This document shows, in pieces, positions 1-11,280 of a DNA stretch of 64,000 nucleotides (position 1 is its first letter; each line of letters begins with the position of its first letter). The stretch covers positions 124,001-188,000 of the forward strand of contig JARGSG010000041.1 in NCBI GenBank assembly GCA_030374805.1. Reading direction: 5' to 3'. The notes below the pieces were generated by a model. It had not been told where the DNA came from. It was given only the letters and a program-made list of their open reading frames with translations, and searched no databases. This DNA comes from Gracilaria gracilis (lineage: Eukaryota > Rhodophyta > Florideophyceae > Gracilariales > Gracilariaceae). The position numbers and the translations under genes were made by a program.

Positions 1-54
1 CTTGGTGAAAGGATCTAGGAGCCACGAGGGCGTGGCTCAGGGTAGGAAGGGGTC

Positions 55-582
55 TGTAGTACAATGAGACCTCAATGGGTTGGTGCCACGTGGGCCTACT
101 GGTGCGCCTTGTTGGCTGCACTGTACCCAATTGGTATTCTGTATTTTATAATTTCTAATTTCTAATTTATAGTTTAGGATAGCTTAGCACTGCTGGCCCA
201 TGACAGTAGGTCATGGGTGCAGCCGATGACGTCATGTCCAAATGGGAGATCGGCGTCGGTGCACCTTGTATATATTGTGGTGCACCTCGCCTCGCCTTCC
301 CCCTCGGGGATTGTAAAGTCAGGCACCACTAGGGCAGTAACTATACCATCTTGGTCACTTGCTACTCTATTACTATTCAGGTTTTACCGCGCGTCGACGT
401 CTACTACCGTACACCTACACGGTCTAGACTAGTTGCCCAGCCGTTTGCCCCTGCGGGTTTCAGGTGCCCTACTACCATATTGGTTGTGTGTTTTTTCCCT
501 TTAGGTTGAGCCCTCGTGCGCTCCCTCCACCAGGCGGATCCCACACCTTATCGGTATTTGTACGACACGATCGCGGAATAAG
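55..582 (+). repeat. LTR-like fragment, third family
   Basis: The stretch begins with TGTAGTACAATGAG, close to the start of the family B LTR (TGTAGTGCAACG). A purine-rich GGTAGGAAGGGG lies just upstream, as a polypurine tract would. It is cut at 582, where the family A LTR begins, so it could be an older LTR interrupted by the A insertion. No coding region is visible; the short frames here look incidental. It could also be unrelated intergenic DNA, because no second copy of this LTR is in the window. Confidence 0.35.
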
Positions 583-1425
583 TGAAAGACAACACTCCTT
601 GGAGGCGATTTGAGGTACTTAGTTAATTTCCGCATCATGCGTTTGTAGATATATATGAGCTACACCGCTATTAGCGTGTCGCCTCGCTGAGGTAATTTCC
701 ACACATGTACACGTGGATTGCACGGCTCGAGGCACCGCTTAGTGGGTGTGAATAGCACACGTGTAGCACGGATATGCCAGAGGCAGTGCACCCAGCATTG
801 CTGTACTTACTTAGATATTTTATAGATTATTTTGCCCGGCGCACCCACTGTCAGTGGTGCGCCGACCTCAGTACTTAGAGGGTTGAGCACCGCTAAACTG
901 CCCCTTGCCAAGCAAGAGCTTCTGGCTCTAACTATCACGCCTTCGCGGATTGTTCACCTCCAAGTGGAGTGACGACTGCGTTGTTCACGTATAGTTACCC
1001 ACCCTTGTGGCGCTCAGAGTATAACCACTATTTGTTTGTCTCGTTCCGACCTATTGTCGTATACTCGCCCGTGTATTGGGTTTGCTTTATTCTCTCTCTC
1101 TTTTCCCCACTCTGGTGGTTTGCTTTCTCCCCTTTTGGCGTGTGCCTTTTTGGCCTGTTCTCAGTGGCCCGTTTCCGACACCTTGTCGTTGCCGTGCTAC
1201 TCTCTTTCGAGGACTCATCTCGTGACTGTGTGAACACGTAGATCTCTACCGACTACTAATCAGCCTCACGCTCCGACGCTTGTCGTGGTGGTTTGACCTC
1301 GGATTTACACCCGGCTTAGCTGGGTCATTCCCGGAGTGCTCCGTTCGCTGTGCTGCCCTGTCGAGGGGAAGATTCCGAACGTCTTCGTGAGCCTGCGCTT
1401 TTCCCGCCAAAGGAGTTGCTCCACA
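583..1425 (+). repeat. 5' LTR of gypsy A
   Basis: An 843-bp LTR starting TGAAAGACAACACTCC and ending GGAGTTGCTCCACA, so its ends are imperfect inverted repeats bounded by TG...CA. Two further copies in the window define it: a truncated one at 17,954-18,554 and a full diverged one at 41,725-42,575, both preceded by a polypurine tract. An AT-rich TATATATGAG near 650 is a possible core promoter. Short frames at 969-1241 lie inside the LTR and are not treated as genes. Confidence 0.87.
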
Positions 1426-1427
1426 AG

Positions 1428-1443
1428 TGGTCTCCCGACTTAG
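1428..1443 (+). other. tRNA primer-binding site of gypsy A
   Basis: TGGTCTCCCGACTTAG begins 2 nt after the LTR, the usual PBS position. Its complement reads as a tRNA 3' end: a 5-nt T-stem strand starting with C61, a 7-nt acceptor strand, discriminator A, then CCA. The same site follows the LTRs of gypsy B (19,468) and gypsy C (58,033) with one to three changes. The acceptor sequence resembles eukaryotic tRNA-Tyr 3' ends, but the tRNA identity is inference. Confidence 0.6.
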
Positions 1444-1586
1444 AAACGATTAGTTTTTGTCGGAAGATTCACTGGTGAATTCACTCGTGGCGAGGTTAGT
1501 CCTTTTGCACTTGGCTCCATTTGGAAGTTCATTAGAAGTCCCAGCCAATTGGCTGGCGATTATCCCGTTGTACGGTTGTTCTTGTC

Positions 1587-3710
1587 ATGACGCTGTCAGA
1601 TCGTCCGAAGACACGCATTCAGACTGGAAGATCGGATCCGCCACTTCCGTCACGGAACTCCACCCGTTCATGGTCTCGGACCGAAAAGATGCCGGCTACT
1701 GAAGCTGTGCCGACGACCACTCGACTTCCGCCCACGTCGTTGATCAACCCTCATCGAGGTGATGGACCGGCTTCTGCCGTTGCTGGTCCCGCCCCTATCC
1801 TAGGAAGTACGGTACCTTCCGTACCTCCCACTCCTGAGGCACCTCTGAGGGCTACTGTCAATGACACCCCCCACTTAACTGTGGAAGAGCAGCTCCGCTC
1901 CACGCGGGCTGCCCATGCTACCCTTGCTAAGGAGTTGCCGCTACTTCGAAAGAAGGTGGATGACACTGCTTTGCAGGACTTTTCTGAGGATCTCCGCGTA
2001 TTGCGTGGTGATGTCAACTCCCTCTTGGAAGCTTTCGGAGGACCTGCTAATTTCGTGGAGGACGTGGCTGAGAAGTTTACTCGCCTCCGCGCCCGTCTAA
2101 AAACAATGGAACAAACCGTCCTGGTTGGAGCCAATCGCACGGCTGAGCCGGTTGCTGTTTCACACCGTGACAAGAAGGTCAGTGGATCCAAAGCACGCAA
2201 GGAGCGGAAGAACTACCACTCTGATTCGTCAGCATCTTCTCTTTCTTCGCGCCGGTCAACCGGGTCTGATTCGTCCGACTCGTCGGTAGAAGAAGCCCCT
2301 CGTAAGCGTTTGTCACGCTCAAAGCGGTCATCAGCCACCCAAGGTGTGATACGCGCCCGCTCGAAGGGAAGGAAGCATTCTGGATTAAAAGAGTTGAAGC
2401 CTACCAATCTGCTCTACAAGAAGCTGTTGTCATACCGGTATTACCGTTTGGAGGACTCCTCATTGGATAGAACTCCCCGTCGGACGGGGAAGGTCAAAGA
2501 CTGTATCAAACGGATGCAGCTGTCGCTCCGTAATCAACTGTTTACAGGCGATGATCCCATCTCGGTGTTGGATTTCCTATCACGCTTTGTTGCGGAAGCC
2601 GACATCCTTGGGATGAATGAAGGACAGGCGTTTGTCGCGCTGACCTATTTTCTACGCGGACTTGCGGAAGATCAGTACAACTCTGTAAGAGGTTCATCGC
2701 GCGCCTCTGAAGGAGGGGTTACTTGCTGGCCTGAAGCAGTTCAGTATCTACTGAGATCCTATGCCACTGGTACCGCCATCCAGTCAGCTATCCTTGCTCT
2801 GAGAGACACCAAACAACGCCCGGGCGAAACGGAAACCGATTACTCGGTGCGCCTGAATAAGGCCTTCCACCGTTGTGGCAATGTTTATTCCACTCAAGAG
2901 CGTTGTACCATGTTCGTTGATGGACTAGACCCGGCTATACGGACCCTAGTGGCCCGTCGCCGTGAAGAGAACCGTAAGCTTACGTACTTGGAACTGGTGC
3001 AGTATGCACGCGCCGAAGGCGACGCGCTACGCGCACGAGTCCCGGGTACCCGGTTGAAATCCGCTAAAGCGTTGATGGTGGAATCGGGAACCCCGTCGGC
3101 GTCAATGCTGGCTGAGGAACACTCCAATAAGGAGTATGATCAGGTGCACTTTGCCCGTAGCGACGTGCTTTCAATCCCGACAACGGAGCTTCCCTAAACC
3201 ACGGATGCCTCGTTTCAAACGGCTCCGGGCGATACACTGTTGTATGCAGATTCGAACCGAGTTCGACCGCCTCGACTGTCATATGAGAACGGTGGAACAC
3301 GGGCTTCACGGCCTGGCTGGCAAGCTTCCCGCCCAGTGGTGCGATTCTCGAATACTCGGAACGTCAATGCCATTGTTGGATTGATGTGTCACCTCTGCTA
3401 TATGCAAGGGCATACTTCTCCGCAGTGCGTTTTAACCATGCGTGAATGGGCACAAGTCATTGCCAACTACAAATCCCTCTCACCTGAGAAGAAGGCTTCC
3501 GTTCCGATGGCATCGTACATCCGCGCAAAGATGGATATGCCACGCACAATTGCGGCTCCGATTGCTCAGAACATGGTGACCTCTCGCCCCCGTGCCCCTC
3601 TCGATGGAAATTCAACCGCTACTGCGGACGCTTCTGCCGCTGGTGTCCAGGCATCAATGATTCAGAGCACTAAGCATACGCCTCAGGCGGAATCTGCTCA
3701 GAAAAACTAA
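1587..3710 (+). pseudogene. gag: gypsy A gag polyprotein, one in-frame stop
   Basis: Gag of a Ty3/gypsy chromovirus, the structural protein that packages element RNA. One frame runs about 700 codons, interrupted only by TAA at 3195-3197, where gypsy B has Ala. An N-terminal Pro/Ser-rich part is followed by a coiled-coil-like segment, a Ser/Arg-rich basic stretch, the retrotransposon gag core (near ALTYFLRGLAEDQY and CWPEAVQYLLRSY) and a CCHC zinc knuckle CHLCYMQGHTSPQC (C-X2-C-X4-H-X4-C). It ends in QKN followed by TAA at a possible frameshift site. It aligns along its length with the gypsy B and C gag proteins. The start at 1587 is uncertain because the N-terminus diverges from the other two. 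Confidence 0.86.
3701..3710 (+). promoter_or_regulatory. Candidate -1 gag-pro frameshift site
   Basis: At the gag terminus the codons are CAG AAA AAC TAA. The protease frame is -1 relative to gag and is open upstream through this point. GAAAAAC (3701-3707) can act as a slippery heptamer in the X-XXY-YYZ register, although its first base departs from the ideal. The same CAG AAA AAC TAA ends gypsy B gag at 21,733-21,744. Function is inferred from position and conservation. Confidence 0.55.
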
Positions 3711-3712
3711 TT

Positions 3713-4828
3713 GTGGGAGTCTCCTCTCTTGGAGAGGCGCCCTCAGAGTTGAGGCTGAAGGCGCCCAAGGCGTCCCTGCCTCGCTCCCAGGTCCGAATCC
3801 TCTCGAGGAAACAGGCTGTCGAAGACGTGAACTCAGAACACCTTGGTGTTCTTCGTCGACCGTGGATACGGGTAAGAAATAACCGGTTCCCGGATAGAGT
3901 TATGGTGATGGCCAAACGCAATTACAACGTCTATGCCGACCATGGCCTTTCACCCCAGTTTGTGGTGCGGTATCTCTCTGTATTAGATACAGGCGCAGGT
4001 CCGAACTTCATTGTTGGAACAGCATTGTTACCCGCCTTGCGGTCACACATTCGCTGTGGCGACATTCCTGACGTCGCTGACGCAAATAACAACCCGTTTT
4101 CAACGGTAGGATACATCGAGTTGGTAATCCGCTTGGGCTCATGCGTGGTGAAGCTCGACTTTGTCGTTTGTTGGTCCCTGGCCGCCCCAGTCATTTTGGG
4201 TTGTGACTTTTGCGACCCCTTTGTCGATGCCATTAGGCCCCGCCAGAGGCGTGTTGAAATGGAAGATGGTTCGTCCGTGCCGATTGTTCGTCGTCCTTTG
4301 AGGCATGCCTCCAAGGAACATGTACCCCTACCTGCGGCGCAGGAAGCACCACCGAGTTCTCGGGAATCTACGAAGCTTCGTGTTGCCATCGCGACACGCG
4401 TGCCTCCAGAGTCTCAAGTCTGGGTACAGGTGAATTCCCGTCAACACGGTTTACAAATCGTCCAGCCATTGCCGTCGTTGTATGATAAATACTCTCTTGC
4501 CATTGCTAATGGAGTGGTCCAGGTGGAACCGGATAATCCGTTTTACGTGTTGATAGCCAATCTAGGCAAAACAACGCAGTATCTGGTGAAAAACCAAGTG
4601 ATTGGCTCGGTCATGCTGCATCCAACTGCGTTGGTACCGACGAAGATGACTGCTGCCGATGTGCTCGGAATCGTACACTCTAAGGAGGGGGAGGACCCTA
4701 TGAACCATCTGCATGGCCGACGTGTGACCATTAAGTGTCCAACAAGTGGTCTTGTTTATGCCTGTGGTTGTGGGTCAAAAAGAGGCCAAAATATCGCCAA
4801 GTACTGCCGAATTATAGGTCTGGATTAA
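3713..4828 (+). pseudogene. gypsy A protease domain, pol truncated
   Basis: An aspartic protease (retropepsin) that would cleave the Gag-Pol polyprotein. The active-site motif LDTGAGPNF is present, followed by the flap region and the second conserved block PVILGCDF. The downstream part matches gypsy B and C through TKMTAADVLGIV. Homology stops near 4700, just after a purine-rich tract, and the last 40 or so codons are unrelated sequence. RT, RNase H and integrase are absent, so the element was truncated here. Confidence 0.82.
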
Positions 4829-4829
4829 G

Positions 4830-5860
4830 GGACAAAAAGTGGCCTCATTCAGGATGCCGATATAGGTTCGAGTGTGGTACGGGTAGCGTCCGCAATACAG
4901 GCACCAATAGAGGCCAAAATACGGAACAACTAAAGATCAAATACAGTCCATAATATGTACGAGAATGGCAAGTCTTGGGGTCATTTAGACTGGTTTTGGT
5001 TTACTTGGGGGGCCAATAACGATACCTTGTTAAGGTGAGGCGTGGTTCGGATGAACGGCAGGAATATACTATACATATGGCGAAGAGAGTCCATTATATA
5101 TACTACATACCTGCATTTGTGGACCCCAATACAACGAAAAAGGATCGTTTTTGGTTCTTATTCGAGATCGAATAGCGTTCAAAAGAGGCACAGAAACACC
5201 TCTAGGGTACCACCGGCACATGGCAATCGAACACAAACTAATGGCCATTCGAAGTTTTGTCGATGGACAGGAAAGAAACCCGATCCCACCACGGAAACCA
5301 GTGGTGTAGTGGACTTTAATGCATTCGGTACGTTCGAGAGGTGAAAAGAGACAGATGTGATCAATGTAGCCGTGAATATGATATGGATGTCGCCATCTGA
5401 CAAGAATGGTGTTCTAAATTGCTTTCGACGCTGCCCAGGATCCGACATTTAGGTAATGCTTTGTTCAACGTCCGCCGTTCCGCAAATATCGTCCCCCGAT
5501 ACCTCTTGCGAACGATAGAGACGCGTGTTTGTACGAATGGCAACTTAGAACATGAGTTGGCTGGCTGGCTTGTGAATTAAGAAACGGTTAGAAACAGAAT
5601 AACGGGAAACCATGCACTCTAGAAACATGCTTGAGCAGCAAAACATCATCACTTACTGGTGCTCAAAATTCAGGTTCATGGGTGCGGCCACGCTGTCTCC
5701 TCGCAATCCTTGTATTTTTCCGTCCCCCTCGACAAGATTTAGAACCATAATTCTTACTCTTCTTCACGCCATGCCTCGGTGCTGTGAGCCCATTAACTGG
5801 CTAGAGCGGGGGCCCTTTTGCGCCCGGTGTAAATCTGCGCCTAACTAGGGATTTACGTTG
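4830..5860. other. Gene-free stretch
   Basis: No supported gene. The only recurring feature is AGAGGCCAAAATA, present at about 4778 and 4913, with a related AGAGGCCAAAA at about 13,769. The frames present lack composition or similarity that would suggest coding. Confidence 0.4.
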
Positions 5861-5914
5861 CTTCTTTGCAAAGTTATATTGGTTCGAAGCTCAATTTGGC
5901 ACTCCAATTCCTTG

Positions 5915-6856
5915 TTACGCGGAAGATTTCTCCCTCTCTACATCACGGCAGATCTGAGATCTTGGCAAGGTTCTTCTTTGAGCACTGGCTCCCGCTTTCA
6001 CGGGTGGATCTGCATCATCCACCACACCGTCATCCATATCTTCTTCCAAGTCGTCCTCTGAGTCTTCATCCAAACCCACATAATTTACGTAATCATCGGT
6101 GCGACGGATATCATCGGGGCCCTCCCCATTATGTTTGTTGTTCTCATCTTCCTCGAACTCACATTCATTGGCGATATAGTGTTCGGAAGCAGCTCCATGA
6201 ATTTCACCATCTTCATTTTCAACGCCGGGAGGTTGAATCCCCTCAGGTCCCATGTCATCTTGGAAAGAGCCATTGGTGTTGTTCTCCGCGGCCTCGTGAA
6301 CATAATATTCATTTTGAACTGGTTCCATGCGCGACGGAAGTTGATGTCCTTCAATAATGCGTCGTACTTTCTCTTGACCCCCATCTGGCTCGGCAAGAGT
6401 TTCCGTTGGTCGTGTAGCTCGCTTCCCTGCTTTTCGTTTCGCTGCCTCGGATGCCGCCTTCTTATCTCTCTGTATCGCCTCTTTCAGGAAATCGTTGCAT
6501 ACCCATCCACCTTAGGCCACTGCCAACACTGGGTACGTTTCACTCAGCCTTCTCTTCAAGTTGGAAATCTGGGTCGCAAACTCGTTCTTCACTGAGCTGT
6601 ATGTGCGAGTTCCGCGTTCAATACGGAGACGATGGTATAGAAATGAGCGAATCTCATATTTGATCGAATTTGCCATTGTGCTGTATATCGGAAAGTCTTC
6701 CTCCCGATCCTCACGCCCCATACGTTCTTGATACAAACGATTGAAGAGTGACCTAGCGCAGACTGTAGTACCCGTAGGAACACCGGGTCGGTCAGAATCT
6801 TTCATCTTTCGTTTCATTGAAGCGGTCGGTATCATGACGGAGTTAGCGGGAAGCAT
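5915..6856 (-). pseudogene. Acidic hypothetical protein, interrupted
   Basis: A minus-strand frame of about 313 codons runs from 6856 to 5915 with one TAA near 6512. The first part (6856-6512) is basic and charged. The middle reads through a Lys/Arg/Ala helix-like segment. The C-terminal 130 residues are strongly acidic, with runs such as DSEDDLEEDMDDG. A -1 frame around the stop encodes WPKVDG, so a small indel, rather than a plain nonsense change, may explain the break. No family is recognised. It lies divergently beside the transposase relic at 7.4-10.5 kb and could be an accessory frame of that element. Confidence 0.42.
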
Positions 6857-7442
6857 ATGAAGATGATGCTAGCCATGCAATACAGCACTGGAGTAACCGA
6901 GGGGTGGGGCGTCTTTCATGTTGGAAGCTCGAAAATAAATGGAAGGTTGTTTCGGGTGTTCGAGCTGGACCGCACTGTCGGCCGTTACGCGATGTATAGT
7001 TCGGATACTCATCCTGGCAGCCAAACATTGGTCAGTACGGAAATCAAGATGGTCAGAAACTAGGCTCGCTCCCAGATGCATCGGTGCGTGAAGGAGAACA
7101 ATGAGATATGCACGTGAAACTTACTTTAGTGCTGTTTATGAGCACGATCTCTGTTGTGGCTATCGCCTGACGCTGTATGGTATCCACCACTCGCTCAGGG
7201 GATGTCTGGGTCAAGAGAAGATATGTCGACGAAGTTTTGAAGACAGATGAAGACCCCCAAGCTGAGGAGCAGGCCGCTCGAGTGGCGTGGGGTGGGATAA
7301 ATACGAGTACGTTCATGAGCACCCGAAGAAAAAAGCTGAAGATGAAGCGAAAAACTTGTTCATACTCGAAAGTTTTCATAATTAACGAGCTACGATTTCC
7401 AGTACAAAGTTAGATACACCCTTCAGACTGAGAAACTTAATT

Positions 7443-10400
7443 TTGTGTCACCCTACAGCCTTAGGAAATAGATTTGGCACACGGCACCAAGTATATTGCC
7501 GTCGTCGGAACCAAATGGGAAAAGGACGAAAGCGGTATCGATGGGAGATATCCATGTATGGAAGAAAATCTCTTCAGGACCCGGAGGAAGTTGGTGAAGG
7601 CGACAAAGGTAATGGAGAAACATATTTTGAACCTTCAAATGACAGAGGCCAGCAATTGTACGTTGCATCACAAGTAGGGAATCCCAATTTCCAAGATTCA
7701 ACGCGTTCAGAGGATGGATTTGCGTTCGAGAGAAACGAAAACCAGAACCAACCCTTGGAACTTCAGGATACCTGTGAAATTGATGAAGAAACAATGGCAA
7801 CGCATAACTTGCTCGAAGATGAGAGCCCGAAATGTGCCTTTTCGCATGAAGGGTTCTCTGATAGAAGTGGGGTGTCATCTGCACGAGAGAGAAAAGTTGA
7901 TGATAACATAATGGGAGCGGAAAGGCACGAAGAATTCGAAGTTGAAGAACGCAACTCAATCATTGATGGGACCCTCTCGTCATATGCAGATAGTGCGGGA
8001 AACATCGAGTCCTTCAATCTAAATATTTCTGATGAAGTGAAGTCTGCGAAGCAGAGAGAGTACGAAAGGCTTTCTGATTTCTCGTACAATGCGGAAATTT
8101 CCAACGTTTCCCAACGAGCAACAGAACGGCTGTTGAAAGTTCCCCGATTAGCTCACCTTACTCGTACAGATCACTCATAGCGCACGCAATTCGGGTCTCG
8201 CAAGTAGAGAAGTCACATGTCAGGATGTCCATTGCAGGACACTTCGCCTTTGCCGGAAGGCTTCGGTCCGCAGGAAAATGCCCCATCTGCACTCATTTCA
8301 CTGCTAGAAGCACCCAAAAATTCTGGTTCATGAAGCCGTTTTCGGCTCTAAAGGCATTCTGCCGTGTTGGCGAATCTTTTGAAGCAATGATGAAGGGTTG
8401 CATGAGAGCCAAGGAGTCATTAGATCATGACAGATCTGAAGTAAAATAACATGATTACTATCATGGGGAAGTGTTCTTGAGGCACCACACCGAACGCCTC
8501 CAGAATTGGAGTCCTGAATCAAGCGAGCTGCACATATTCCTTTCCTTGTCGTCAGATGGCTTTGAGTGTACCAAAAACAGGAGAGGAACTCCGATAACAA
8601 CTTAGCCCATCGTGTCTACAGTTCTGAACTATACACCTCGAGAGAGAAGTCATGCATCCAACTGCCTAATACATGCAATAATTCCTTCAACGCACGATTC
8701 AGAGTACTTTGACACGTTCCTGAGCGAAATCATAGCTGATCTGAGACAAATGGAGCAAGGAATCTCAACACTTTGCCACGACGGCAGGATCAAAAAACTT
8801 TATGCTTACGTGTTGTTCTTCACCGCCGATTGGCCCGCCACAACTAAGGTCCTGAGATATGTTGGTCACATGGGCAGAATCTTTTGTTGCTTTTGTATGA
8901 AAGAGAAGGTTTTCGTCAAAGCTTGTAAGTGCTCATGCGCCCTGCAGAATGAAAGTTCATTGTTGCTCCGATCCCTGCGTGAGAAAAGTGCTTACAAGGA
9001 TGGAAGCATCATCGACATTGAGTGCACACCAAGAAGAGAAGCAGCCAACGTTCGATCGTCCTGGAAATCTCTAGGTTCTAAAAAAACCGGTGAGGAAACC
9101 CGGCGGCAAATAAGAATGGAGCACGGTATCAAACGAAGTTCATGTTTGTCTCTTCTGTCAATGGACCCTGTGTTCTCATTTCCTTACGATGTGATGCACC
9201 AAATACTGCTGGGATGGGCCAAACACGTTCTAAAATTAGCGACAGGGAGCCATCCACGGCATGAACGTATGTCCCACGTTCCAAGCCATTGCATACCGGA
9301 GACTATTCTCCAAAAGATTAACAGAGCTTTAGATAATGGCGCACATGGTATTCCAAGCTCCTGGGGTAGGGCACCTCTCTCATTAGAGAACTTTTTCAAA
9401 TTCAAAGCTGAAGATATGAAGCGGCATGCGGAACTCTATCTACTTCCTGCTTTCCATCGATTCAAAATGAGAAAAGATGTATTGCATCTGTGGAGCCAAA
9501 CAAGGAAGACAGTGAACCTGAGCTTCACCTACAACTGTGATGAAGCTAGCGTGCGGTGTATGACGAAGGCAGTTGAGGAATGTTATGCGCGGTTTGTGAA
9601 ATTGTTTTGCATAGATCGCTACTCTTCATATTGTCTCACACCGACTACGCACGCAATACTGCACCTTCCGGAACTTCTTAAGCAATGCGGGCCCCTTCTA
9701 ATCACCTCTCAATTCCTTGTAGAGAGACTTCTCGGTGAAATAGGAAAGCGGGTGCAACAAACCTCTAACATTGCCTCTCACCTTTTCCACAAGAACTTTA
9801 GGTTGCTTTCATTGAAGCTTTCCAACGAAGGAAAGACCTTCATTGGCGAAATCGGGGATACCTTAAGTAGTTCAATGTCAAAAAAGGTTGTTTTCAGTCT
9901 GTCCAATTAAAGCCAGCAGTACCAAACAGGTGCCATATGCCAGGGACCTGGGACAAAATACCCGAAACTCAACAATGAACAGCAACGTTCAGTTCGTCAG
10001 TTTGTTGAGGACAATTTTCCAGCACAGTCGGATACATTTCTCGTCGTTTCCTAAAACGAGTTCAAAACGGCTCTCACCAACAAGGGACATGAATCATTCA
10101 AAGTTGAGAGCATCAACTCCTATAACGGCCGAGCCAGCAGACCACCCCTTGAAACAAGGCAAAAATATTGCATCGCAGCTCATTTCGCACAAAATAATGA
10201 CTCTTTCTTGGAGTGTTTCGCTGACTCCAGTAGCGCTCAATTCCATGACGATATGTGGCACTTGTACTATGAAGACGTTGAAAGGATCTACGAGTTTGTT
10301 CTCAAGGTAGGAAGCATGGAGATATCCAGTGTATTTTTGGACGTGAAGTGGCAGCTCAATCTTGTTGAAAACCAGTGCCTTGACTTTGTGTACACTGATA

Positions 10401-10549
10401 CAAAGAGAACGGAGCAGAAGACGACCGAGCACGCCAGCTGCGTTCAGCGAGTTGTTGGTTTTCTGGATCTGGAAACCAGGAGGTATTACCTCGACCCTCA
10501 GCGTTGCAGAGCCAGAACGTCAAAAGTGTCATTCTGCAAGGCGTTCTAA
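7443..10549 (+). pseudogene. TNP2-type (CACTA/Plavaka-like) transposase relic
   Basis: A transposase of the TNP2 family. The best section is 8612-9910, with the family's TPRERS, FFTADWPATTK, FCCFCMKE and FPYDVMHQILLGWAKHV (the DxMHxxxLGxxKH block), followed by a region like DUF4218. Upstream, the same frame continues to 8225 through two nonsense codons: TAA at 8447-8449 before HDYYHGEV, and TAG at 8603-8605 where the family usually has Trp. The N-terminal part (7443-8180) is acidic and lies in another frame, so an indel sits near 8180. After 9910 the frame shifts again, and 10,208-10,549 looks like the C-terminus (VVGFLDLETRRYYLDP). No CACTA terminal repeats could be found by eye. Confidence 0.75.
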
Positions 10550-11280
10550 AACGAGTTTGACAGTTTACCTGCCATTGATAACTAAAACGGCTTCATATCT
10601 TTGCCCATTTTGTCTCTATACACGTTGCTTCTGGCCTCCTGGATCTCTGTGAGACAGAATCCACTGCTTTGCATTGCGTCTGTATTTCGATATGAATCTT
10701 CGTAAGTACAAGCACAAACTGGGGAGGAACGAGCTCAAACGCACACCATCTGCGAACGGACATGCATGTTTCAGAGTGATGCTGATTGGGTTAGAAAGAG
10801 TATAAGTGATGGAGACGCCAAGGGCCTAGAATACCTTGTTCACTCAAACTCCGGCGGTGGAAAACGGCAGGTCGCTTGCCTAGACAGGCATGAAAGATAT
10901 GGATGAATGAATGCATTTGCCACGGTGTCGCACGGTGGGAGGAATTGCTGAGAATGATCAAAATAGAGGCCGCTTGTCGCGGAGCCTTCGCACTTCAACG
11001 TTGCAAAGACGGACGACGGGCAGTTCTGCATAATTACAGGGGTAGCATGGTGTCTCAATCGTCTACTTAATGGAGGAGGAGAGACGATGTCTGATGGTGC
11101 CAACATCAGAAGTGCGGCTAAAATATAGAGTGCGGAGATCATACAATTTCTTATGTTTCGGCTGACATGGTCCGATACACGACCAAACAGGGTTCCACAC
11201 ACGTCCAAATCTATGAATAGGTGTAACAGATTTCGTTCCTGCCACAAAATTGATGGCAGGACCCAAAGCCCGGGTGCCGG
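10550..11280. other. Gene-free stretch
   Basis: Between the transposase relic and the basic frame at 11,281. Only short, overlapping frames on both strands; no feature is supported. Confidence 0.4.

Noticed and set aside
969-1241. Open frames on both strands inside LTR A
   Set aside because: They lie within an LTR, differ between LTR copies and have no recognisable domain.
1751-2200. 149-codon minus-strand frame opposite gypsy A gag
   Set aside because: A shadow of the Ser/Arg-rich gag code; gypsy B and C show similar but unrelated shadows.
5366-6357. Plus-strand frames opposite the acidic protein
   Set aside because: His/Pro/Ser-rich mirror of the Asp/Glu-rich minus frame.
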